Part shown: one piece after another, positions 11,601-21,460 of the stretch
Position numbering within the stretch: the first letter of the stretch is position 1
Layout of the letters: the number at the start of each line of letters is the position of its first letter
Origin: Tyto alba
Lineage: Eukaryota; Chordata; Aves; Strigiformes; Tytonidae
Length of the DNA: 64,000 nucleotides
Assembly: GCF_018691265.1 (NCBI RefSeq)
Contig: NW_024881283.1
Coordinates: 3,259,731 to 3,323,730, forward strand
Reading direction: 5' to 3'
Notes under the pieces: model-generated
The model's database searches: none
What the model was told of the DNA's origin: nothing
The model's input: the letters and a program-made list of their open reading frames with translations, nothing else
Position numbers and translations under genes: made by a program

Positions 11601-14558
11601 ATGACAAGCCCTGGGAATCCACCGAATCTTACACTCCACACCGTGAGGTCACTATAACAAGTCAATGCAATAAACAAAGTGTCAAAAGAATCCTTTAGAA
11701 AAATATAACAATTAATTGAACAAACATGTCAGACTGAAAAAAATCACCAGATTCCAGATAGTACTTTTACCTTTTTTTCTCAATTGCATGCTCATTTTTA
11801 TTATCTGGGAGCTTTTGCTTTGAACTCAAATACCTACACATTTAAGGAAATTTTTGACAGGTTTATGATTTGGGTTTGAAATACGAATACAAAAACATCA
11901 AAGAATTTTTAAGTTACAACTCTCCTGCCAATAATGCCAGAACACTATTTATACTTATGTGCTCACACTCCTGGAGCTCTCACCTTACCTGTACATGCGA
12001 CAGGTCACTTTCTTTAAACTGCTGTAATACAGAGAGGGCTCCTTCTTCATTAAATTCCCTAAGAGCATCAATTGCTCTTTCATCAAGATCGACATAAGCT
12101 ACCAACCCTAAAAGTTAAAGATAAAGAAGTTACAGATTTCTACTGAATTTCATACAAACTAAGAACTATGCAGTTTGCTCTTAAAGTTACGTTCCATAGC
12201 AACAGAATTATACATTTAATATAATTACATATTCCTACACAAGTATATGAAAGAACATGAGTACAACAATGAAAAAAGTTAAATTAAAATGTATATACCT
12301 AAGCACTGACTGACGTGCAAGTTTATACCTCATGTGTAACAGTTTTCTAACATTCAGGAATCCAATCTGCTGTAAAGCAGATCTACTAAAAGCAGTATTA
12401 CACGCCAGGGTTGGAACAATGAACTCTGGCTCATGTCTAAGAATTTGGATTTTGTTTGTCTTTCATTTTAAGTTTCACACTTCCTTCTCTTGAATGGAGC
12501 TGTTCTAGAGTAAGCTGACATGTGAACATTACAGGTACCCTATCGTACATGAAAAGAAACTACCTAACTGGCAATCAATACTTATGAAGCTCTATCCCAC
12601 AAAATGTTAGGAAATAGAATGGTTGTTCACTCTTTCCTCCAACTTAAAAAAAAAAAACATAAATCAGTGGACTTCTTATATGTCTAAAATAATATTTTTT
12701 TTTTTACTCATTTTGTTGCTCTATGCAGTTCCAAGAGCCAGAATTTTAAAAGTTATTATATTTTGAGCCCTGCTATGTACCCGAAAAGGACAATGTTAAT
12801 TTTACAGGTACAGACTCCCCCAAGAAACATTGGACCAGTTCTGAAGTACTTTTTCTTTTTAAGGATCTTTACAGGATATTTCTTTCCTTTTGTAATGCAC
12901 TTGCATAAGCTGTGGAGCGTGAGAAGTATAGACTAAGATTTGCACTTTTTAAACTACACAGCAAAATTCAGGACAGATGCCAAGAACTCCACACACTTTG
13001 CAACAGCTTCATCTCAAAAATACACAGATTATTTAACTGCTACTTGATTTCAAAAATGCACAGTAGTGCCAAGCCCAAGGACTACATTTCAGAAGTGATC
13101 CTGCATATTGGAAGGCACCTGTATATTTCATATAAGACCTCAGCAGATTAAAAATCCCTGAATTCAACCCCAAATTTAGCTTGGGTGTCAAAAGCAGTTT
13201 GCTTCACTGACAAATCCCTGCACAATGCAAACATCTTCAGTGGCATTAAGGAAGTGTGACTAACTGTTTTCAGGTTACTCATGTCGTGGAATTATACTAG
13301 GTAGTCAGGTTCTGGGCTGAAAATCTTTTAAATCCCTTGAGAACTCCTCACAACACAACCTAACTGCAACACGTGTTAGAGCCCCACAAGTTCCTCTGCC
13401 CAGGCATTTACACCTTCTCTCAAACCATCAAGTGCATATCATCATGACCCACAGTTAGAAAGTGCATGTCTGAAGCCAATAAAAGCTGGTAAAGGCTTGA
13501 TGAACGCTCACTGTGACTGACTTCCAAAAGATCACCCACAGGAGCCAGAGTATCATACTGAAGATTGATAAGGTATTGTTTTTGAACTGCCTTCACTTGA
13601 TCAGTGGAATTTTGACTCTTTTCAACAAAAACTGTCATCTTGCCACCAAGGCATTCAAGATCAGCACATAGAGCAGTTCTACTGCTTCTTGTAAATCTGT
13701 TCACAGAACACACTCTAAAGAGGAAGACTCTGTCTACAGGACAAAATAAGGGGGTTACAAAAAACATAGAAAAACCTTTGTATATGAAGAAACCTCTCTA
13801 GAAGTTGCAGAGACCACTTGCTACCAGCAAGATATTACTCGATTTGCTAGATAGCTTAGTCCTCAACTTTGTTGAAAAGCAGTTAGTGTCAAACTGAACA
13901 TTTCAGTGTAATAACCAACATGGATTAAACTGTCCACTCAGAACTAGAGAGAACAAAAAAATCCACAGGCAGACTCATTTCAAATGTAGTCCCAGGCAAG
14001 ACAAGCTAGTTGCTTCCCTCACTAAGTCACCTATCCAGCCTTTGAGTGTTAAGGAACCACTGTGAGGAGTTGACAGTAGAAAAGTAAAAGCAAAATGATG
14101 ATTCAGATTGAAAAAAAAAAGTACAGTTTAGTATGCTCAAACATACATCTTTATTTGACAACATCTAAGAAACTAGTGCTCTGTGCCCTAAAGCAACTAA
14201 GATATTACATACAACACTAAGGATGTGTCAAGTAATTAGTCAATGTCAAACCCAATTTGCCTTTAGGGAAGTCAAAGTAGCAAAACATTCAGAGCTACAC
14301 AGATCAAAAACAATGAATTTTTAAACCTTAATCTATAAAAATTTGAAAATGGTATGCCCTCACTTTCATAACCAGTCAGAAACAAGAAATGCATATTATA
14401 CCTGTCTGAAATATTTCATCAAGTCTCTCTGCCACCTTCTGTGGGAGGCCTGCCTCTATCAGTGTCTTGTAGTGTTCTGTGTGAGTTACACTGGAAGTAT
14501 CCATTGGTTCTTCCTCTTCTTTTAACTGTACCGCATTACCATTCACCTGATTAGCCAT
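2520..14558 (-). CDS. HNRNPR: Heterogeneous nuclear ribonucleoprotein R, N-terminal 225 codons (partial gene)
   Basis: hnRNP R is a nuclear and cytoplasmic RNA-binding protein of the hnRNP R/SYNCRIP family that acts in splicing, mRNA transport and stability. Five coding exons join in frame (14402-14558, 11989-12107, 11456-11563, 10636-10749, 2520-2696). The product starts [18 protein letters not shown], as in mammalian hnRNP R, and carries the family's N-terminal acidic/helical domain (roughly residues 25-110). It then enters RRM1 with an RNP2 motif VFVGKI (residues 167-172) and an RNP1 motif RGYAFITF. The family protein is about 630 residues, so RRM1's end, RRM2, RRM3 and the RGG tail lie beyond the left edge. 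Every splice junction is GT-AG and phase-consistent, with no frameshift or internal stop, so I read an intact gene cut by the window. The start is the first ATG in exon 2, 9-12 bases after the acceptor. SYNCRIP is the only close alternative; the N-terminal sequence favours HNRNPR. Confidence 0.96.
3184..4168 (+). mobile_element. Endogenous retrovirus solo LTR, avian type
   Basis: About 1 kb of GC-richer sequence that begins tgtgttgccggggttttgg and ends ...gctcaaaccaca. It includes the stretch ggactgcagcccacagga and a segment after about 3900 resembling the polyadenylation part of LTRs I know from bird genomes. No gag, pol or env sequence flanks it, so I read a solitary LTR, inserted antisense to HNRNPR. 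The 7-mer AATGTTT lies just outside both ends (3177-3183 and 4169-4175) and may be a target duplication. The retroviral class (ERVL-like suspected) is not certain. A 157-residue open frame inside it (3398-3871) is not a gene. Confidence 0.75.
6964..7042. repeat. Poly-T and (AAAAAAG)n simple repeats
   Basis: A T run (about 6969-6980) is followed within 15 bases by an A run and four units of (g)aaaaaa. This is ordinary intronic low-complexity DNA. Confidence 0.85.
9688..9925 (-). mobile_element. CR1 LINE 3' fragment
   Basis: The plus strand reads as the reverse complement of a CR1 3' region: ttggaagggaactacagtg, then cacctagtcccactg, then a segment like ctccaccacttctctgggcagcctgtt (here diverged), then agttaaagaactgcttcctaatgtc. 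It is heavily diverged and non-coding, in HNRNPR intron 5. Confidence 0.7.
10636..10749 (-). CDS. HNRNPR: HNRNPR exon 5
   Basis: 114 bases, 38 codons, phase 0 at both ends. It encodes [20 protein letters not shown] and then a Gly/Pro-rich linker to GIGTE, leading into RRM1. The acceptor is ttttctttcag and the donor CAGAG|gttagt. The linker reads PPPDTVYSG; human hnRNP R as I remember it has Ser for this Thr, a conservative change. Confidence 0.95.
10750..11455 (-). other. HNRNPR: HNRNPR intron 4
   Basis: Intron of 706 bases between exons 4 and 5. Nothing beyond splice signals is recognisable. Confidence 0.8.
11456..11563 (-). CDS. HNRNPR: HNRNPR exon 4
   Basis: 108 bases, exactly 36 codons, both ends phase 0. 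It starts [18 protein letters not shown] and ends GPDEAKIK. The acceptor is ...tatctacag and the donor ATTAAG|gtaaca. Because it is symmetric, skipping it would keep the frame. Confidence 0.95.
11564..11988 (-). other. HNRNPR: HNRNPR intron 3
   Basis: Intron of 425 bases between exons 3 and 4. I see no embedded element. Confidence 0.8.
11989..12107 (-). CDS. HNRNPR: HNRNPR exon 3
   Basis: 119 bases. The acceptor ...ttttag precedes ggttggta; the leading two bases complete a Gly codon. It encodes (G)[18 protein letters not shown] and onward to ESDLSHVQ (residues 53-92), part of the family's N-terminal domain. The donor is GTACAG|gtaagg. The reading frame continues in phase 0 into the next exon. 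Confidence 0.95.
12108..14401 (-). other. HNRNPR: HNRNPR intron 2, with an unexplained open frame at 13420-13767
   Basis: Intron of about 2.3 kb. Its only notable content is a 115-codon minus-strand open frame at 13420-13767. The strand has a plausible splice acceptor (ttgtcctgtag, ending at 13734) just inside that frame, and the codons are protein-like in composition (for example [15 protein letters not shown]). I do not recognise the product. It could be a processed-pseudogene fragment, an unannotated alternative exon or chance. Confidence 0.5.
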
Positions 14559-14570
14559 TTTATTATGCTG
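14402..14570 (-). CDS. HNRNPR: HNRNPR exon 2 (start codon exon)
   Basis: Minus-strand acceptor ttttttccag ends at 14571, and a second CAG three bases in makes a NAGNAG-type choice. The ATG is at 14556-14558. The exon codes for residues 1-52 plus one base, ends ...EIFQT and uses the donor CAGACAG|gtataa. The coding part is 14402-14558. Confidence 0.95.
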
Positions 14571-17500
14571 CTGGAAAAAATTCAGGAGCTATATTACAAT
14601 AAGCCAGAAATAACTAGTTTGTAGGACAATGCATGATTTATCTAAACTAATTTGTATACATGCTGCAAATGACCTGTATCAAAAGTTTTATTTAATACTT
14701 CTTGGATGCAGCTGATCTAAGTTTCAAAAGAACGTACAATCCTTAATACTGTGGCAAATGTACATGGAAGAATTTACATAATTTTTTTTAAAAGTGTACT
14801 TCATGTACATAACGATGTCTAAACTTTATCTGCTGATTGTCAGTAAGTTAACTGGTTACCATAGCAGCTAGAATGTACGGGGATACGATAATAACATCCT
14901 TCAACAAAGAATCAGAAGAGCTAGTGCTATTTTCATTTCCCATTCCTCTACTTTCAAAACAATTGTTTAAAATGTAGTGAACACATAACCCTGCAGGGTA
15001 GCTTAATGTATAAAGATGTCAACACTTGTTTGCTAATTTTCACTTTCTTGGCTTGTTGCCATGTCTTCCTTCAAACCCAACATGCTGCATAAGACTAGCC
15101 AAACACTTTCTCACAACACTGTCAGAACTCAGTAAGGACAGAAAGAGAAATATTTAACTCTAATGCACATTATAATTTGAAGCTGCAACTGAACTGTTTC
15201 CATGCTTTCACTTTTACTCAAATAGGAGCTCTACAAATCACAGCTACTTTTTTTATAATATATAACTTACTGGTTTAAAAGGAAGCCATGACTGCAGCAT
15301 CTTCAGTTCTTATATTCATAAAAAGACTTGCTTTCAGAATTAACAAACTGATTCCAAATATGTGCACTGAAAAACGCACAACTATCTTCTCAGACAATTC
15401 CAGTGGGCTTTGCCCAATTCATTAAAAACAGTTTCAATTTCTCAATTAGCCAGCCAGCTGATATTTAGCACTCTCAAATAAAAAGGCTGGCACAAGACAA
15501 TTCAACTACCCAGCAGAGAACATTAGGATGATCAGCTGTTCAAGTTCAGAAATTAAGCGAGCCTTGGGCTTTGAAGGATAGGGAAGAAGTTGATGATCAG
15601 CAGTGAAATGATAACCAGATAGACATATGCAGCATGGTCAGCGCAATGCAATTAAGTACTGAAATACAGGTATGAAGATGATTCAAGAACATTTTTTTTA
15701 AAAAAATGCTGAAGCCTCAAGCTATTTACTATGCTCCAAACATAACCACAACTCTAACAGTCACCTGTATACCCATCCCTTTCAGTCTACAGGTCAGGAA
15801 CTTTTTGAAAGATACCTATAAAGATTTGCAGGCTTGAGCAAGAAAAAAAAAAAAGTATCATTTTTCTTAAGACTGAAAAGTCACGATTTTACTAAAGCTA
15901 TCTTGAGTTGAAGGGCAATTTTAGAGAGATAACACAGCCTCACATTGTTCCTCTGTCAGATGTCACTTCTTTATGCAATTCGCAAGGAAAAGAAAGGAAG
16001 TTTTCCATAGCTACATAGCACATAAATCTTGTTACACACACATTATGTTACTTGAAGAGAAATTGCTTTCTAACCAATTCAGTTTACCTAAATGCAATGG
16101 TGATTATAGCCTAATTACAGAAGAAAAGAAATGCTACCTGAAGACTACAATAATGCTTACCTATCAATTACAGGTATTAACTGAACTCTCAAAACACTAA
16201 CCGAACATGAAGTTCCTATAGGTTACAAAAATCACGGAAAACAAAATCAGCTAGATGTCTGCTTGCTACATAGCCTCTGCAAGATCTCAGATTTGAAACA
16301 GTGCAGAGCAGAGGGGGTTTAGTTAAACTGAAAATGCTTTGGGTACAGTATCATTCTCAATCCCTCTTCTTAAAAATATATATCAAAGTGGTTGTTTCTG
16401 TGTTCACCTTTTTACTGTCTTATAAAATCAGTTACTTACACATATGGTCTTTTCTCTATACAGAAAAACCCACCAAAAACTGTGAGGCTAAGCCAGTACA
16501 TAAACACGGACAAGTTATTTGAAGCAATTACAAGTACCTTCTAAACTTCAATGGCTTATGGTGATGCTTCCGGACATTTTTTTTATGAACCCAGATTAGC
16601 TTGCAAGTGTCACATACCCAAAAGTTTACCACTGTTCTCAGCGTTGTCTATAAATGAACAAAAGGTTGACAGCTATGCTGTGTCCAGGCAGAAACACCTC
16701 ATCCACAGTTCAGTAACTCTAACTTCTGACAGGCAAGATTTGCAGCCTAACGGCATGAAAAAAACTCTACCTTCATCAGAAACATACACCACTGTGTGGA
16801 GCAATACCTAACCCATAAGTATCATATTACTACACAGCACCACAGCTGATCAAATGCTTTTTAAGTAGGCTTTTAGACAATGTAAATTAAGTCTCAACAT
16901 TTTAATTCACTAGCTGTATAGTTTGTTTTTGCTTAAGAATTAGCATCCTCATAAAGAACTTAAATGCAGTGCATGTTCACCATCCAGAAAGTTAAAATTT
17001 GAACACCTGAGCTGAACCTATTTCCTGTTACACAAACTTAATTTTAAAGACTTTCTTAAAGAAATTTACTCTGGAAAATTTTGAAGTGACATCAGCGTAA
17101 AAATATTCAGCTCCCAATAGTATCCAGTAGAAATGTATTTCTTTTCACAGTTACAGTAATAGATTCCCTGCTGGCTTTGCTAGCTTGGCCTGATATCTGA
17201 GATTAGACCAATTTTTCTTCCTGAATGAGCATCAACAACCAAAATTATACCTTTCACAATACTGAATCTGCACTCTGAGTTCAGCAGAGATACTTGGTTG
17301 AAAGTCATAGCTGAAAAAGATCATTTAGCTCTCCCTCTAGATAACATCGGCCAGACGGAGCTATCAAGAAAAATATTTTTAACTTAGTTTTATCAGTAAG
17401 GAAAACACACAATGATTTTATTCACATTTTTGTTCTCCTCTAAAAAAATATTAAAAGCATATCAAAGAAAAAGAGGAGTGGTATCTATGTTTGCATGTGC

Positions 17501-20500
17501 AGTATGTCCACGTGACTCAGCCTCTGACCAGCCAGGCCACACTGAAGAGCACTCCCATGCACCCAAGAGTTTTTAATCTGCATTCAGTAACTCAAATATC
17601 TAAAAAATAGGGAGACTGGTTGAAAAGATTTTAAGTGTGGATTATAAGTAAAGAATTATGTATATTAGTATGTGTGGGATATGTATTTGTTTTAAAATTG
17701 TGCAGAAATGGATGAATTTAAAACAGTGTACACAAAAACATGCTTACCAAATGAGCAGTAGTAATACACATTGGGGGCAAACTTTACATAGGCAAGGAAG
17801 CTTTCCCTGGTGCCTGAGAGGTTACCTAGCTTCACCACCTCAGAACTGTGCATATGGGCAAGGAAAGGATTGTCTTGTTTCAAACTTCACACTGTTGTTG
17901 CCAACCATGTTTTTAGCCATCCACTATCTTTCACCTAGAATTCCTGCAACTCAGTAAAGTAACTTGTAAAGTGAGTAGTCCCTTTCTCTAATCATACCAC
18001 AAGTAGGAGGTTAAAACTGCAAGTGCTTCTAAGTTACCCCATAACAACTTTCTTTTTCATGTTTAGTAACTCAAATGGCTCAAACAGTAATTTTCCTTGG
18101 GGGGGGGGGGGGGGGGGCGGGGCGGAGAAGGGTGCATAAAATAACACACACCTCAGCCTGACAGTGTGTAGCATCTTGAAAACAAGCTTGATCTCAGCCT
18201 CAATCCGACAACCACTGGTTCAACAGCCATGATGTTACTATTCTCTGTATTTTATACCACGTCTCTAACAGAGGTTGCCACCCACAGACTATCTAACTCC
18301 ATCCAATTATTTATAAATTCACAGACTAATTAATGCAAAACATGCTTAGTAACAGCTTAAATGAGCAGGAATGGCAATTTCTGACAAAGGGACAATATCT
18401 CAAACTACCATAACCAACTTCACAGTGATTATCTACCAATACAGTTCTCAGCCTTCTGCTATGTAACTTTTGATTTCATTGAGAAACTAAACTTGTTTGG
18501 CTCAGGTGCACAGGAAGCTTAAGTAATTCATACAGAAAAACTCCACACTGAAGTAATTTGACTTGCTTATGTTACTATTCCTTCTATCCAATAGATCATT
18601 GTGTCAAGCATTTAAGTTATTGCAGATTAAAAATAGCATTAAGGAGAAGTTTGGGTTTGTTTTTTTTTTTGCTTTTGTGTTTAAAATGAACCACAAGAAA
18701 ACAAGTGTTGTCCCTGCAGTCATGCCTTACATTTCAAGAAGGTTCTTGTCAAAACAGGAAGGTAAGATACACATGAGTGAATAGAAGAACTCACATTAAA
18801 AGACTGAACTGGGGACTTATTAAAGCCTTACTTGTTCACAAACATTACTGGCACATCCCTTTATTTTTTAAATAAAGGCAGTATAGCCATTTCTTTTGTT
18901 CCATAGCTTATTTAAACTATTAAAATACACTTTTTGTGATTAAGATATACTGTTTATTAGCATAAATTACAAGACTTGTTTCAAAGTTATCACACCCTGA
19001 AGACCTTTACACATTAGCCAGGTTTCCATACCAGCATTTCAGTGTCAGACTAACTTTATGACAAAAGTGTAGTTAGCACCCTCACCGCTCAAGTACGGAG
19101 TTCTCAGCCTTTCTCACTCTGTAAACCCATGGAATGAAAAAATCTGCAAACTTCCACCATGATGTTAAGCAGGAGACTAGCACAGCCCATTCAAAAACTA
19201 TGCTTCTTATCTACACAAGTATCTTTGGGAGATGACTTTACAACAGGTTAGCAAGGTGTACATCATTGCCACTAAAATATAACACTGATTACATCAGCAG
19301 CTTTTTGTTGCATTTTGCTAACCTGAACTATAAAGTCTGTATAAGCTCATTTCTCTCTGGAGTTAGCCATTCATAGCTCATCTAGTTGTTTGTGTTGTAC
19401 AGAACAACTTTTGTGATGCTCCAGTTCCAAAGCAACACTTCAACAAAAAATGAGCTTTGTTCTAACGACTTTATCATCAAAGAATTTTTCAGATCTTTGC
19501 CTAAGAAAGCAGGGAGTATTGCTTTTTTTGAAAGAACTAGCAAGCTGAGTGTTAGCGGGAGGTTAAAATATATCCCAACAGTGTTCAAATCTAGGCAGAA
19601 AAACTGAGGGGTAAGGATATTAAGTACTGGTGGGAAATAGTGTTTCTAAGATACAAAATTCTCAAGCACTCTGCTAGTTTGCAAACACCACGGTTTGCGT
19701 AGGTAAAAAAAAAAATAATTACACTGCAAGATGCAGAATTCTGGTTGGACTACCTTTACTTTTAGAAGATAAGTAAAAAATTCAGTATTAAACAAAGTAT
19801 AATCTCAAAAGGAAAAAAAAAAAAAAAAACCAAAAACAGCTTCATGAGCATTAACAGCCTTCACAGCACTAACTGCTGGCAGGATCTTTTAGTGTTGTAT
19901 ACAGGCAAGAGTGAATGCAAACAACTTTTTCAAGGAGTAGTCTGGCATATTTTAAGTACATAATTAGCCATGTTCAAAAACTGACAGGTAACAAGGATGC
20001 TAAAACGTAGTAACTAGGATCTTTATTTTAAAAATAATAGCAATGATAATGTATTTAAGCAACACTTTCGAAGATTTGGTAAAGGCCTTTAGTAAGAGAT
20101 CATTTAAGAAGAACAGTGTCTTAGCAACAAAATCCTAAAGAACTTCTCCCTCGGAGCATTTGACAAGTGCTACTCTCCCAACCAAAGCACTAAGCACAAA
20201 CCTAAGAGTTGGGAGTAGGTGCAATGCAGTTTTCCCTCCCTACAGCCAGATCTATCAGAATATACGCTACGCAGAACTTGAGAGAGCACTGCAACAGCGA
20301 TGCTATTTCTGCTGAAAGCTTCCCTCCAGTACGCAGGAGCACACCGCAGCGCAGGCCAGGCAGCAGCCGGGGACGCTGCCGACCCGCGCGCCTGAACTAC
20401 TGCGGTACCGCAGCTCCGCGGCGTCGGGAGGGGAATCGAGAAGGGGCCCGGCTCTCAGAGCAGCGGCCGCGCCGCCACGGCCACCCGCGGAAGCACCGCG

Positions 20501-20911
20501 AGAAGAGCCCGTCCTGGCTCCCCGCCACATGCAACCCTAATCCGCACGGCAGGGTGGAGCGGGGGCAGCCTCCGCCCGCGACCGCGCCGCCTTCCCCGCG
20601 CAGGGCCGGGACCGGCGCCGGGCCGCCCTCCCCTCGCCGGGCCGCAGGGCCCGCCCCCCCGCCCGGGCCGCTCCCCAGCGCCAGCTCCCGCCCGCCCCAC
20701 CGAACGGACGCGGCGCGGCCGGCACCGCGGGGCGCCGCCACCCCGCCCCGCCGCGCGGCGCCAGCGCCCCGGGCCCGCTGCCGCCAGCGCCCGGGGCCTA
20801 CCTGGAGCTCGCGGCTGCCCGCCCCGCCGCGGGAGCCCCCTCCGCCCCCCCCGGCCGCGGAGCCCGCCCCCGCGCCCTCCCCCGCGCGAGGCGGCCCCCC
20901 CGAGGACTCAC
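14571..20911 (-). other. HNRNPR: HNRNPR intron 1 (about 6.3 kb)
   Basis: First intron, from the untranslated exon 1 to exon 2. It is AT-rich with no recognisable exon or mobile element. It contains a run of 19 G at 18099-18117 and A runs near 15841 and 19813. Confidence 0.65.
18099..18125 (+). repeat. G homopolymer (19 G) extended by GC-rich tail
   Basis: Nineteen consecutive G are followed by cggggcggag. It is a G-quadruplex-prone tract on the plus strand and a C tract in the HNRNPR pre-mRNA. The length in a real genome is likely polymorphic and hard to sequence. Confidence 0.9.
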
Positions 20912-21460
20912 CGGAGCGGGGCCTGCGCGGCGCAGCTCGGGCCCAAGCAGCGACGGCAAATGGCGCGCGCTCCTCCTTCTCCTCATGGACGGCGGCGCGA
21001 CCCCGGCAACACGCGGGGTTTCCCGGAACTGTTTCCAGGGACCACTGCTTCACCCACTCAGGAGCTCACAGTCTGGACGAGCGGCCAGGGGCGCCTATGA
21101 GACGCAGGAGGCGGGACACACCGCTCCCACCGAGGACCAATGAAAGGGAGGCGCCGCAGCCAATGGCGCAGCGCCTTCAACCCGGCGCGCCGGTAGGGCC
21201 GGCGCAGGGGCGATTTAAAGGGGCAGCACCGCCCGCGGCCTCCGAACAAAGGGAGCGCGCGAGGCTGGCCCCGCCCCGCCCGCGCTTCGCCCGGCGGGGC
21301 TCACCCGGCTCGGGGGGCGGGCAGCGGGTCCCCGCCGCGCTAACGCCCCCGCCGGTGCCGGGGCTGGCCACGGCCGGCCCCGCCGCCCGGAGTGACGAGG
21401 GAAAGGTGCGCGGCGGCGGCAGAAGCTGCGGTTCAGGTCCTCCTCAGGATCGGTGTGAGG
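20330..21460 (-). promoter_or_regulatory. HNRNPR: HNRNPR CpG-island promoter and untranslated exon 1
   Basis: A sharply bounded CpG-rich island sits upstream of the HNRNPR start exon. On the minus strand two good splice donors mark candidate ends of untranslated exon 1: CCG|gtgagt (exon end 20912, the stronger) and CCAG|gtaggc (exon end 20802). Two CCAAT boxes on the plus strand (21137-21141 and 21160-21164, i.e. ATTGG relative to the gene) and a TTTAAA element (21214-21219) lie at promoter distance upstream. These suggest NF-Y control, which is inference. The transcription start cannot be fixed. The large open frames across this island (up to 428 codons) result from the GC composition and its lack of stops, and are not called as genes. 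Confidence 0.8.
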
